A stretch of 64,000 nt of DNA from Dakarella massiliensis (lineage in GTDB: Bacteria; Pseudomonadota; Gammaproteobacteria; Burkholderiales; Burkholderiaceae_F), in assembly GCF_001182045.1 (NCBI RefSeq), contig NZ_CVTY01000005.1:1-64000 (forward strand). Direction: 5' to 3'. Position 1 is the first letter of the stretch, and each line of letters opens with the position of its first letter. Below are positions 9,176 to 17,091 of the stretch, piece after piece. The translations under genes were made by a program, and so were the position numbers. The notes beneath the pieces are model-generated. The model was not told the DNA's origin. It did not search any database and saw only the letters and a program-made list of their open reading frames with translations.

Positions 9176-10396
9176 ATGATGCGCCGATTGACCAAGGTTT
9201 CCGCGCTGGCCGCACTGGCCGCTCTGGTTCTGGCAGGCTGCCAGACCGTGAAACAGCCGACTACCCAGACAACGCCCGCGGGGCCTTCTGTCACGCCGGC
9301 CGCAGAAGGGAAACCGGTCCCGGGGTTTACGCCTGCGAATTTCGGCCGTCTCCCGGTTTCTGACGCCCCTGATTGGGATAACGCCCGGAAGGCGTTCCGC
9401 CGCTCCTGCGCTTCCCGCTCCTTCGCCTCTTCCCCGCTCTGGAGCACGGCCTGCCAGAATGCCCGCGCCGCGGTGTCGGCGCCTGAATTCTTCCAGCAGA
9501 ATTTCGACCTCTGGGCTGTCTCTTCTGACCAGAAAGAGAATGGCGCCACGGTGTCCTCGGATACCACGGGCCTCATGACGGGGTACTACGAACCGATTCT
9601 CGACGCGTCGCCCACCCGGACGTCTCACTACACCTGGCCCGTTCTCGCGACGCCGCCCGATCTGATCGACGTTGAACTCTCGTCGCTCTACCCCGAACTC
9701 AAGGGAAAGCGGATCCGGGGCAAGATTTCTGGCCGGAAACTGATTCCCTACGGATCCCGCTCTTCCATCGATCAGCGCACCGATCTTTACCCCTATGCGA
9801 TCGCCTGGCTCGCCGACCCAATTGATCAGCTTTTCCTTCAAATCCAGGGCTCGGGGCAGCTGCGGGTGAAAGGCGTCGGCCTTATCCGCGTTTTTTATGA
9901 CGATCAGAACGGATACCCGTACCGCGCGGTTGCCCGATGGCTGATTGACCGGAATCAGATGACAGCGCGCGAGGCCTCGATGCAGAGCATCCGGGCCTGG
10001 GCGAAGGCCCATCCGGATCAGGTCCCGCAGCTTCTCGCCTATAACCCGAGCTATGTCTTCTTCCGCCGGGCGCCTGTCACCGATCTCTCGGCCGGCCCCC
10101 AGGGCGGTCAGGGCGTGCCGCTCACGCCAGGCGCCTCAGTCGCCATTGACCGTCATGTCTGGGTCTACGGGACACCGTTCTTTGTTTCCGTCTCGCAGCA
10201 GAACCCGGATCTGCACTTCAACCGTCCGGTCATCGCACAGGATACGGGAGGCGCGATCCGCGGCATCATCCGCTTCGACTACTTCTGGGGCTCCGGAAAC
10301 CAGGCCGGTGAAAACGCCGGACGACAAAAAAGCACCGTGACCGCCTGGGTCATGGTGCCTAAGGGACATTCGCCCGCTGAAGTGCTCCGGAAATAA
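9176..10396 (+). CDS. mltA: Membrane-bound lytic murein transglycosylase A
   Basis: Cleaves peptidoglycan glycan strands to 1,6-anhydro-muropeptides at the outer membrane. The 406-aa lipoprotein has a lipobox LAGC (Cys22) and the MltA-specific GYYEPIL. The C-terminal 3D domain [18 protein letters not shown] contains the catalytic-type aspartates near residues 356 and 368. GAGGAG lies before the double ATG. It is monocistronic and convergent with dsbC, 7 bp away. Confidence 0.95.
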   Translation: MMRRLTKVSALAALAALVLAGCQTVKQPTTQTTPAGPSVTPAAEGKPVPGFTPANFGRLPVSDAPDWDNARKAFRRSCASRSFASSPLWSTACQNARAAVSAPEFFQQNFDLWAVSSDQKENGATVSSDTTGLMTGYYEPILDASPTRTSHYTWPVLATPPDLIDVELSSLYPELKGKRIRGKISGRKLIPYGSRSSIDQRTDLYPYAIAWLADPIDQLFLQIQGSGQLRVKGVGLIRVFYDDQNGYPYRAVARWLIDRNQMTAREASMQSIRAWAKAHPDQVPQLLAYNPSYVFFRRAPVTDLSAGPQGGQGVPLTPGASVAIDRHVWVYGTPFFVSVSQQNPDLHFNRPVIAQDTGGAIRGIIRFDYFWGSGNQAGENAGRQKSTVTAWVMVPKGHSPAEVLRK

Positions 10397-10403
10397 TCCG
10401 GAG
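10385..10403. terminator. Short inverted repeat between convergent mltA and dsbC
   Basis: CTCCGGA and TCCGGAG form a 7-bp stem around the mltA stop codon. No T run follows on either strand, so it is a weak candidate for a shared terminator. Confidence 0.3.
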
Positions 10404-11138
10404 TTACTTCCCGGGATTCCGTTCACGCAGTGCCTTCACGAGATTCTCGTACGAAGGCACACCGCCCAGCCGGCTCCCATCCGGGAAGATGAGAGTCGGG
10501 GTTCCCGCCACGCCGATCTTCTGCGACAGCACTGTATTGCGGTCAAGCACGCTGTCATCACAGTTCGCCTCGGCGGGCTTCACTCCCTTCGTCATCAGAT
10601 TCCCCCAGGCCGCGCCCGGGTTCCTCGCACAGACCACATTCTTCGCGAGATTCCTCGACTGTTTCATGGGGAAGACGTAGGTGTAGACCGTGACATCATT
10701 CATCTTCGCGAAATACGATTCAAGCAGCCGGCAGTACATGCAGGTAGCATCCGCGAACACTGCCACCTGATAGCGCCCGGTGCCGTGCACCACGCGAATC
10801 GCGTCCTTCTGCGGCAGCGTCTTCCAGTCCACGCGGCTGATTTCGGCAATCCGCTTCTCTGTCAGGTTTTCACGCGTCGCGATGTCAACCGCGTTCCCGA
10901 GGAGCAGATATCGGACATTCCCGTCGACATAAAACACCTGATCCGGCGCCACCGAAATTTCCCAGAGCCCGAAAGGCGTTTTCGCAACCGTGGTCGGCCT
11001 CACGCCGAGACGCTCCACGACGCGGCTCTTCACCTGATCCGTTTCCGGGTCAGAGGAGCTGGTCGCAAAGGAGGCGGCACTGGTGAAAGCAAGCGCTGCG
11101 GCGAGAGCGCCCGCAGCAATCTGGGACATACGCGGCAT
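10404..11138 (-). CDS. dsbC: Periplasmic thiol:disulfide interchange protein DsbC (disulfide isomerase)
   Basis: Reshuffles wrong disulfides in the periplasm and is kept reduced by DsbD. About 244 aa: signal peptide (IAAGALAAALAFTSAASFA), N-terminal dimerisation domain, then a thioredoxin fold. The active site reads C133-M-Y-C136 where the family normally has CGYC; the cis-Pro loop GVAGTPTLIF and the second cysteine pair (VVCARN...ANCDD) are kept. The start is the ATG with AGGA seven bases upstream; a TTG six codons earlier is unlikely. Confidence 0.9.
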   Translation of the reverse strand: MPRMSQIAAGALAAALAFTSAASFATSSSDPETDQVKSRVVERLGVRPTTVAKTPFGLWEISVAPDQVFYVDGNVRYLLLGNAVDIATRENLTEKRIAEISRVDWKTLPQKDAIRVVHGTGRYQVAVFADATCMYCRLLESYFAKMNDVTVYTYVFPMKQSRNLAKNVVCARNPGAAWGNLMTKGVKPAEANCDDSVLDRNTVLSQKIGVAGTPTLIFPDGSRLGGVPSYENLVKALRERNPGK

Positions 11139-11237
11139 ATCAAATTCCTGAATCAATCAATTCAACGAGAACATTACCCGACAATGCAGGTTTATCTGAG
11201 ACTTTTTTCCTCACCAAATGCAAAAAGTGAAAATAAA

Positions 11238-11267
11238 TTGGCTTTTTTAATTTTTTTATGGTAAAGT
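11238..11267 (+). promoter_or_regulatory. Promoter of tRNA-Phe
   Basis: TTGGCT is followed after 18 bp of T-rich DNA by TAAAGT. TGG lies just ahead of the -10, giving an extended -10. The tRNA begins about 15 bp past the -10, as expected for a tRNA promoter. Confidence 0.55.
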
Positions 11268-11282
11268 TCAACTCCTATGCGT

Positions 11283-11358
11283 GGTCGGGTAGCTCAGTCG
11301 GTAGAGCAGCGGATTGAAAATCCGCGTGTCGACGGTTCGATTCCGCCCCCGACCACCA
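11283..11358 (+). tRNA. tRNA-Phe (GAA)
   Basis: A full cloverleaf of 76 nt: acceptor GGTCGGG/CCCGACC, D arm with AGCTCAGTCGGTAGAGC, anticodon stem GCGGA/TCCGC around loop TTGAAAA (anticodon GAA), TpsiC arm GGTTCGATTCC, and an encoded CCA end. Confidence 0.98.
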
Positions 11359-11366
11359 CGGATTTC

Positions 11367-11405
11367 AAAAGCCGCAGATCGAAAGATCTGCGGCTTTTCT
11401 CGTTT
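11367..11405 (+). terminator. Rho-independent terminator after tRNA-Phe
   Basis: AAAAGCCGCAGATC and its complement flank a GAAA tetraloop, followed by TTTTCTCGTTTTT. It begins 9 bp after the tRNA. Confidence 0.9.
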
Positions 11406-11412
11406 TTCCGGT

Positions 11413-11450
11413 CAAAAAATAAGGAGCATCGCGCGATGCTCCTTTCTTTT
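11413..11450. terminator. Bidirectional terminator, mainly for prmC
   Basis: The perfect 24-bp palindrome AAGGAGCATCGC/GCGATGCTCCTT has TCTTTT on its right and, read on the minus strand, ATTTTTTG on its left. It closes the hemA-prfA-prmC unit and backs up the tRNA terminator. Confidence 0.8.
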
Positions 11451-11469
11451 CATCCGGCTCTTACGGGAA

Positions 11470-12282
11470 TCAGCGAAGGCGGCCGCGCGTCACGCGGTCA
11501 TTGCCTCCCAGGTCCTTCAGCGTCTCGGCGTCAGAGAGTCCCGCCTCCGTGAACACCTTCCGGCAGGCCTCGCCCTGATCAAAACCATGCTCCACCATGA
11601 GACAGCCGCCCGGCGCTAGATGCGCCGCGGCGCCTTCCGCGATCGCCTTCAGGTCATCCATTCCGTGATTCCCGCTCACGAGAGCGGTCTGCGGCTCATA
11701 CGTCAGGTCACTGAGATACGGACTCTCGGGGTCAATATACGGTGGATTGGAAAGAATCAGATCAAACTTCGGAGCGTCAGGCGGGAGCGCCCCGTACCAG
11801 CTTCCCTGAAGAAACCGGACTCCGGACTTCCCGGCGTTTCCACGCGCCACTTCAAGCGCCGCCTCGGACATATCGCTCGCCCAGACTTCCGCCTTCGGAT
11901 TCTCAAGCGCCACGGTAATCGCGATGCAGCCGCTTCCGGTTCCCATGTCGAGCACCGTCGGACTCGTGAAACGCTTCAGTTCCTCAAGCGCGAGCTCCAC
12001 AATGAGCTCGGTGTCGGGTCTCGGAATAAGAACGTCCGGCGTCACGCGGAAGCTTCGGCCGTAAAACTCCTGCTCACCCGCGATGTAGGGATAGGGTTCA
12101 CCGGCAAGGCGTCTCGCGGCGTAGTCCCGGAAGGATGATTCCGCCTCCGGCGTCACCTCATCCTCCGGATGCGCCACGAGTCTCTCTACCCGTACCTGCA
12201 TGGCATGCGCGAGAAGAAGCCGGGACTCAAAGATCCCTAGTGTCTGCCGCGTTTCGCGGAGCAGTTCCTCAACCTGAGCCAT
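11470..12282 (-). CDS. prmC: Release factor glutamine (N5) methyltransferase
   Basis: Methylates the GGQ glutamine of RF1 and RF2. The 270-aa protein has a helical N-terminal domain, then an SAM-binding Rossmann fold (VLDMGTGSGCIAI) and the catalytic SNPPYID motif. I start it at the ATG 13 bp past the prfA stop; an upstream TTG would overlap prfA and adds unrelated residues. Its substrate, RF1, is encoded immediately upstream. Confidence 0.95.
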   Translation of the reverse strand: MAQVEELLRETRQTLGIFESRLLLAHAMQVRVERLVAHPEDEVTPEAESSFRDYAARRLAGEPYPYIAGEQEFYGRSFRVTPDVLIPRPDTELIVELALEELKRFTSPTVLDMGTGSGCIAITVALENPKAEVWASDMSEAALEVARGNAGKSGVRFLQGSWYGALPPDAPKFDLILSNPPYIDPESPYLSDLTYEPQTALVSGNHGMDDLKAIAEGAAAHLAPGGCLMVEHGFDQGEACRKVFTEAGLSDAETLKDLGGNDRVTRGRLR

Positions 12283-12295
12283 CGCGCCGCTTCTT

Positions 12296-13381
12296 TCAGG
12301 ACTTGCGCTCAGCAAGCGCCGCGAGCTGCTCAGCCTGATGCTCTGTGATCAGCGCTGAAATGATTTCGTCGAGATCCCCATCCATGATCTGATCGAGCTT
12401 ATAGAGCGTGAGGTTGATGCGGTGATCCGTCACGCGGCCCTGCGGATAGTTGTAGGTACGGATGCGTTCAGAGCGGTCTCCGGAACCGATAAGGCTCTTT
12501 CGCTCGGAGGCTTCAGCCTGCTGCTGCTCCGCGACCCGCATGGCGTAGAGGCGGGAGGCGAGCACCTGCATCGCGCGTTCCTTATTCTGGCGCTGGCTTC
12601 GTTCATCCTGGCACTCCACGACGAGACCAGTCGGGAGGTGCGTGATTCGGACCGCGGAGTCCGTCTTCTGCACATGCTGACCGCCGGCACCTGACGCTCG
12701 GTAGACGTCGATACGGAGTTCAGAGGGATCGATATGAACCTCTTCCACCTCGTCAAGCTCCGGGAGCACCGCCACCGTGCAGGCAGAGGTGTGAATACGG
12801 CCCTGGGATTCGGTCGCCGGCACGCGCTGCACACGGTGTCCGCCCGACTCAAACTTCAGCTTCGAATAGGCGCCATCCCCGATCACGCGGACGATCACTT
12901 CCTTATAGCCGCCGAGATCACTCTCGCTCTTCGATACGATCTCTGTTTTCCAGCCCTGGCGCTCGGCGTAGCGCATATACATGCGAAGGAGGTCGCCCGC
13001 GAAAAGCGCCGACTCATCACCGCCCGTGCCGGCACGGATTTCAAGGAAGATGTTCCGCTTATCGTTCGGATCAGTCGGCAGCAGCATGATCTCGAGATCT
13101 TTATCGAGCTGCTCAAGCTTCTCGCGGCACTCCGTGAACTCCGCCTGGGCGAGTTCCTTCATATCGGGGTCCGACAGGAGCTCCTCGCTCTCCGCGCGCT
13201 GCTTCTCATACTTCTCGTACTCGCGCACCTTCTGCACCACGGGTTCGATTTCGGCGCGTTCACGCGAGAGATCGCGGAACTTATTCATATCGCTTCCCAC
13301 CTCGGGGGAGGACAGCATCGCGTCGATTTCCTCGAGCCGTCGGCCGAGCGAGCTCAGCTTGGCGCGCATTGATTCATTCAT
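12296..13381 (-). CDS. prfA: Peptide chain release factor 1
   Basis: Recognises UAA/UAG and triggers peptide release. The 361-aa protein has the GGQ loop at residues 233-235 and the codon-reading PAT tripeptide at 188-190 (PxT form of RF1). It lies between hemA and prmC, an order widely conserved in proteobacteria. A perfect hairpin sits 24 bp ahead of its ATG. Confidence 0.98.
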   Translation of the reverse strand: MNESMRAKLSSLGRRLEEIDAMLSSPEVGSDMNKFRDLSRERAEIEPVVQKVREYEKYEKQRAESEELLSDPDMKELAQAEFTECREKLEQLDKDLEIMLLPTDPNDKRNIFLEIRAGTGGDESALFAGDLLRMYMRYAERQGWKTEIVSKSESDLGGYKEVIVRVIGDGAYSKLKFESGGHRVQRVPATESQGRIHTSACTVAVLPELDEVEEVHIDPSELRIDVYRASGAGGQHVQKTDSAVRITHLPTGLVVECQDERSQRQNKERAMQVLASRLYAMRVAEQQQAEASERKSLIGSGDRSERIRTYNYPQGRVTDHRINLTLYKLDQIMDGDLDEIISALITEHQAEQLAALAERKS

Positions 13382-13404
13382 AACTTTTTAATCCGTTCCA
13401 GTGA

Positions 13405-13431
13405 GTTACCGGGCGACAAGCGCCCGGTAAC
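13405..13431 (-). promoter_or_regulatory. Perfect 11-bp hairpin between hemA and prfA
   Basis: GTTACCGGGCG and CGCCCGGTAAC pair perfectly around a 5-nt loop. No T run follows on the minus strand, so it is more likely an mRNA stability or processing element, or an inefficient terminator, than a full stop. It lies directly upstream of the prfA start. Confidence 0.6.
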
Positions 13432-13464
13432 GGTATTTCAGTGCAGCTGCTCAAAGGGCGGATT

Positions 13465-14766
13465 TTACGCCACGCCGCCATCCCGGCTGCTGCGGTAGAA
13501 CTCATTCAGAATATCGTTCTCGCGGGCGCGCTCCTCAGCGCTGAGGCCCGTACCGTTGCGAAGCAGCGTCGTCGGATCGTGAATCAGCTTATTGGTGAGC
13601 GCGCGGGACAGCTCCTCAATCACGGAAGCCGCGTCGCGGCCGGCCGCGAGATGACGCTGAGCCTTTTTAACTTCAGCCTCCCGCATCGCCTCGGCTCTCG
13701 AGCGGAGCGCCTGGATCGCGGGCACCGCGTCGCGGGCGGCGAGCCACCCCTCAAACGCCTGAACCCGGGACTCAATGATGTCCTCTGCCTTCGTCACCGC
13801 CATACGGCGGCTTTCCTTGCCGGATGCCACCACTTTGCCGAGGTCGTCAATCGTGTAGATGTAGACATCGTCAAGCCGCGACACATCCTCCTCAACGTCA
13901 CGCGGCACCGCGAGATCGATGATGAGAATCGGGCGATGGCGCCGGGCGGCGACAGCGCGCTGCATCATGCCAAGCCCGATAATCGGGAGAGAAGACGCGG
14001 TGCAGCTCACGATCACGTCATACTGCGAGACAATTTCCGGCAGCGTCCGAAGCTCAACCGCTTCAGCGCCGAACCGGCGGGCAAGCGCCGCTCCTTTCTC
14101 AAGCGTGCGGTTCGCCACCGTCACTTTCTTCGGATGCTGCGCGCAGAAGTGCGCCGCGCAGAGCTCGATCATTTCACCGGCACCGACGAAGAGCACATTC
14201 TGATTGGCGAGGCTGCCGAAAAGCTGGTTCGCGAGTCCGACACCGGCCGCGGCGAGCGACACCGAGTGAGAGCCGATCGCGGTCGCCGTACGGACTTCCT
14301 TTGCCGCAGCAAAGGTACCGTCAAAAAGATGCCCCAGCATCAGCCCGAGAGACTTCGATTCGCGGGCAATACGCCAGGCCTTCTTCATCTGGCCCACAAT
14401 CTGCGTTTCGCCGAGCACCATGGAGTCGAGGCCGCTCGCCACACGGAACGTGTGACGGGCCACATCCGACTGGCGGTACTCGTAGGTGTGCGGAAGGAAC
14501 TCCTTCAGGTCAATGCCCTTCTGCCGCGCAACAAAGCTGCAGAGCGAATGCAGCGCGGCATCACCGTTTTCTGCCGCAAGGAAGAACTCAGTTCTGTTGC
14601 AGGTCGACAGAATCAGCGCTTCCCGTATTCCGCCCTCTTCAGGACGGGCATAGGTAGTGCGGAGCGCAGAAAGCGCTCCGGGAATCTCTTCCGGAGAGAA
14701 TGCCACCGCTTCCCGGATGGAAAGCGGGGCCGTCGTATGGTTTAAACCTAAAGCAAGCAGCTGCAT
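13465..14766 (-). CDS. hemA: Glutamyl-tRNA reductase
   Basis: The first committed step of C5-pathway haem synthesis: reduces glutamyl-tRNA to glutamate-1-semialdehyde. The 433-aa protein has catalytic Cys56 in LSTCNRTE, the NADPH-binding region (NVLFVGAGEM), SSLPIIG, and a C-terminal dimerisation helix. It heads hemA-prfA-prmC behind a long leader. hemB of the same pathway lies 27 kb away in this window. Confidence 0.97.
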   Translation of the reverse strand: MQLLALGLNHTTAPLSIREAVAFSPEEIPGALSALRTTYARPEEGGIREALILSTCNRTEFFLAAENGDAALHSLCSFVARQKGIDLKEFLPHTYEYRQSDVARHTFRVASGLDSMVLGETQIVGQMKKAWRIARESKSLGLMLGHLFDGTFAAAKEVRTATAIGSHSVSLAAAGVGLANQLFGSLANQNVLFVGAGEMIELCAAHFCAQHPKKVTVANRTLEKGAALARRFGAEAVELRTLPEIVSQYDVIVSCTASSLPIIGLGMMQRAVAARRHRPILIIDLAVPRDVEEDVSRLDDVYIYTIDDLGKVVASGKESRRMAVTKAEDIIESRVQAFEGWLAARDAVPAIQALRSRAEAMREAEVKKAQRHLAAGRDAASVIEELSRALTNKLIHDPTTLLRNGTGLSAEERARENDILNEFYRSSRDGGVA

Positions 14767-14858
14767 CGGAGGCGTCTGAGACGGCTGTCTCTTCCTCAGG
14801 AGAGGGAAGAACGCCGTCTTCTATCTGTTTTTGTAATCAACCCTGATTACCACAGGGC

Positions 14859-14884
14859 ATTCTGAAACTGAGATTCTGAAACTG
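14859..14884. repeat. Two direct copies of a 12-bp repeat in the hemA leader
   Basis: ATTCTGAAACTG occurs at 14859-14870 and again at 14873-14884, two bases apart. It lies between a small hairpin (GTAATCA/TGATTAC, 14833-14850) and an 18-bp palindrome. Its function is not evident. Confidence 0.6.
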
Positions 14885-14885
14885 C

Positions 14886-14903
14886 GTCCGCCGCGCGGCG
14901 GAC
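14886..14903. repeat. Perfect 18-bp palindrome in the hemA leader
   Basis: GTCCGCCGCGCGGCGGAC is its own reverse complement. In the hemA transcript it would form a very stable short stem. It could be an operator or an mRNA element. The rest of the roughly 490-bp gap between hemA and tRNA-Thr shows no gene. Confidence 0.55.
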
Positions 14904-15006
14904 ACCTCAAACCCTGGGCCTGGACAGCGGGGCTTCTCCGAGCCTTTCTGACCGCCGGGCAGCCGGATTTTTGAGGATAAAAATCATCAGTCTGCGGGTC
15001 TGCAAC

Positions 15007-15012
15007 ATTATA
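15007..15012 (-). promoter_or_regulatory. Candidate -10 element for hemA
   Basis: The minus strand reads TATAAT, a perfect -10, but no good -35 is visible at 16-18 bp. If used, hemA would have a leader of about 235 nt containing the repeat and palindrome described here. Confidence 0.35.
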
Positions 15013-15218
15013 TGTGCTTTTGACCTATGACCTGCGGCTGATGACGGATGGGAACTCCCTCTGCCAGGGGCCGGGAGAAACCGATCCGGCAGAGAGAATA
15101 CACGGGGCTGCTGAATTTCCGATTAAATACGGCCGCCTATCGGCCCCCTCGAAGGAAAAAAGCCGGATCCCACGCCCGAAGCAATGGCAGGATCTTACGT
15201 AACTCGATGAACAGATAA

Positions 15219-15250
15219 GAAAAATCCCGCACCGCTTTCGGCGGTACGGG
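15219..15250 (-). terminator. Rho-independent terminator after tRNA-Thr
   Basis: On the minus strand CCCGTACCGC pairs with GCGGTGCGGG around CGAAA and is followed by ATTTTTC. It begins 8 bp past the tRNA and closes the sspA-sspB-tRNA-Thr direction. Confidence 0.85.
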
Positions 15251-15258
15251 ATAAATTC

Positions 15259-15334
15259 TGGTGCCCGTTGTCTGACTCGAACAGACGACCTTTCGCTTAC
15301 AAGGCGAATGCACTACCAACTGTGCTAAACGGGC
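15259..15334 (-). tRNA. tRNA-Thr (TGT)
   Basis: A 76-nt cloverleaf on the minus strand: acceptor GCCCGTT/AACGGGC, anticodon stem TTCGC/GCGAA with loop CTTGTAA (anticodon TGT), TpsiC arm GTTCGAGTC, and an encoded CCA. It lies 22 bp after sspB and may be part of the same transcript. Confidence 0.97.
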
Positions 15335-15356
15335 AGAGAGTGAAACTATACCCGAT

Positions 15357-15764
15357 TTATTTGATCTTTTGTATCAGAGTCGGGCGCTTTGCCTCAGCGG
15401 GCTTCCCTTCCTGGGCTTCAGGAGCGGCCGTCGGCGGTTCGTAGGGAAAACCGATGGCGCTCTCAGGATGCTCGGCCGGATAAGCCGCAATGATCGCTCT
15501 TACCGGAAGAACGATCTGACGCGAAGCCTCACCGAAGCGGGCGTCGAACCGGAACTCATCATTCCCGAAGTCAGGGTTATGCACGGCTTCGGACGCCACG
15601 CTGAGCGTGATCTTCCCATCCTGCACAAACTCCCGGGGAACGACCGTTTCATCATCCACCTGCGTGAGAAGATACGGCTCAAACCCGTTATCCTCACACC
15701 AGTCGATCATCGCCCTCAGAATGTAGGGCTTGAAGGGGATCTGGTTGTCGTCTGCTTCAGCCAT
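15357..15764 (-). CDS. sspB: ClpXP protease specificity-enhancing factor SspB
   Basis: Binds ssrA-tagged proteins and delivers them to ClpXP. The 135-aa protein has the SspB fold signature (PYLLRAMIDWC-like start, HNPDFGNDEFRFDARFGG-like core) and an acidic/hydrophilic tail. Its C terminus ends RPTLIQKIK, matching the conserved ClpX-binding peptide of the family. It follows sspA by one base, as in other proteobacteria. Confidence 0.95.
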   Translation of the reverse strand: MAEADDNQIPFKPYILRAMIDWCEDNGFEPYLLTQVDDETVVPREFVQDGKITLSVASEAVHNPDFGNDEFRFDARFGEASRQIVLPVRAIIAAYPAEHPESAIGFPYEPPTAAPEAQEGKPAEAKRPTLIQKIK

Positions 15765-15765
15765 A

Positions 15766-16371
15766 TCAGCGGCGCATAACCTTTTCAGAAGGCGTCATCG
15801 ATTCCATGAACGCCGGGCGCGAGAAGACACGCTCAGCATAGATCTGGATCGCTTTCGCGGTCTTCGGGAGCTCGATCTTGTAGTAGTCGAGACGCCAGAG
15901 GAGCGGAGCGATGCAGATATCCAGCATCGAGAAGTCTTCGCCAAGGAAGTACTTGTTCTTCGCAAGGTGACCGGAGAACTGCTGCAGCTGAGCCGAAATC
16001 GACTTGCGGGCAGCTTCCCTCGCTTCTTCCGAAGCGGCGTGATTTTCCAGCACGCGGACCGGCTGATAGAGCTCACGCTCAAAGCCGTAAATAAACATGC
16101 GCGTACGGGCACGGGTAATAGGATCCGGCGGCATCAGCTGCGGATGCGGGAAACGCTCATCAATGTATTCATCAATTACATTGGCTTCGTAGAGGATCAG
16201 ATCCCGTTCATTCAGGACAGGAACCGTTCCGTACGGGGCCATTGCCCGTACCTCAGCCGGAATGTTGAACATATCGACATCGCGAATTTCGAAGTCCATG
16301 CCCTTCTCGAAGAGCACGAAGCGGCAGCGATGGGAGAACGGATCCGTCGTGCCTGAATACAGTACCATCAT
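15766..16371 (-). CDS. sspA: Stringent starvation protein A (GST-like RNA polymerase-associated protein)
   Basis: An RNA polymerase-binding regulator with a glutathione S-transferase fold. The 201-aa protein has an N-terminal thioredoxin-like domain (YSGTTDPFSHRCRFVLFEKG) and an all-helical C-terminal domain. Two ATGs occur in a row at the start. In Burkholderiales petABC normally lies directly upstream of sspA; here the upstream neighbour is mscL in the opposite orientation. Confidence 0.95.
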   Translation of the reverse strand: MMVLYSGTTDPFSHRCRFVLFEKGMDFEIRDVDMFNIPAEVRAMAPYGTVPVLNERDLILYEANVIDEYIDERFPHPQLMPPDPITRARTRMFIYGFERELYQPVRVLENHAASEEAREAARKSISAQLQQFSGHLAKNKYFLGEDFSMLDICIAPLLWRLDYYKIELPKTAKAIQIYAERVFSRPAFMESMTPSEKVMRR

Positions 16372-16569
16372 AAAAAGCTTTTCCCTACCAAAAGACAGAA
16401 CTTACCGGTTACCGGCAGTCCGGCACACAAAAGTCAAAGTGCTTTCATGCGGTTTTAAAGATGTCATTTTAAATCAATCGCGAGAATAGAGGAGCCGCAG
16501 AGAGGGGGTAGCGCTAACCGCGCACTCGCTTTACTATTTTCAGTATCACACTCTAAGGATCCTCTCAGT

Positions 16570-17025
16570 ATGTCATTCTTTAAAGAATTTCAGACCTTCA
16601 TCTCCAAGGGCAACGTGATGGACATGGCTGTCGGCGTCATTGTCGGCGGCGCTTTTAACCAGATTATCGGGAGTCTCGTGAAGGATATCTTCAATCCGAT
16701 CCTCGGTTTCCTCGTCGGGAAGCCTGACTTCACGAACCTCTTCTGGGTTCTGAAGGCCCCTGAGAATTACACCGGCGCGTATACGTACGACGCTCTTACC
16801 AAGGCTGGCGCCACCGTCTTCGGTTACGGCGCTTTCCTCACCGCGGTGATCCAGTTCCTGCTGCTCGCGTTCGTCGTGTTCCTTCTTGTGAAGGGCATGA
16901 ATTCGATGCGTGAAGCTGCCGAGAAGAAGAAGGAAGAAGCTCCGGCCGCTCCCGCCCCGACTCCGGAAGATATCGCTCTGCTGCGTGAAATCCGCGACCT
17001 CATGAAGAATCAGCCGAAGGCCTGA
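16570..17025 (+). CDS. mscL: Large-conductance mechanosensitive channel
   Basis: A homopentameric inner-membrane channel that opens on osmotic downshock. The 151-aa protein starts with the amphipathic helix, then TM1 with the hydrophobic gate (MAVGVIVGGAFNQII), TM2 (FLTAVIQFLLLAFVVFLLV) and a charged, Pro/Ala-rich C-terminal bundle a little longer than in E. coli. AAGGA precedes the ATG. It is a single-gene unit with its own terminator. Confidence 0.97.
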   Translation: MSFFKEFQTFISKGNVMDMAVGVIVGGAFNQIIGSLVKDIFNPILGFLVGKPDFTNLFWVLKAPENYTGAYTYDALTKAGATVFGYGAFLTAVIQFLLLAFVVFLLVKGMNSMREAAEKKKEEAPAAPAPTPEDIALLREIRDLMKNQPKA

Positions 17026-17058
17026 CCGCCTGCCTCTTGATTCCGGATAAAACAGTTC

Positions 17059-17091
17059 GCCCCGCATGAAATTCATGCGGGGCGTTCTTTT
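17059..17091. terminator. Terminator between convergent mscL and degS-like genes
   Basis: GCCCCGCATGAA and TTCATGCGGGGC pair fully and are followed by GTTCTTTT on the plus strand. The hairpin lies between two convergent genes and overlaps the last bases before the protease stop region. Confidence 0.8.

Noticed and set aside
9073..9576. Upstream extension of the rpe frame
   Set aside because: It overlaps the divergent mltA gene and lacks homology; the ATG at 9072 has a proper ribosome site.
15014..15202. Small open frame in the hemA to tRNA-Thr gap
   Set aside because: No ribosome site, no homology and biased composition; not called as a gene.
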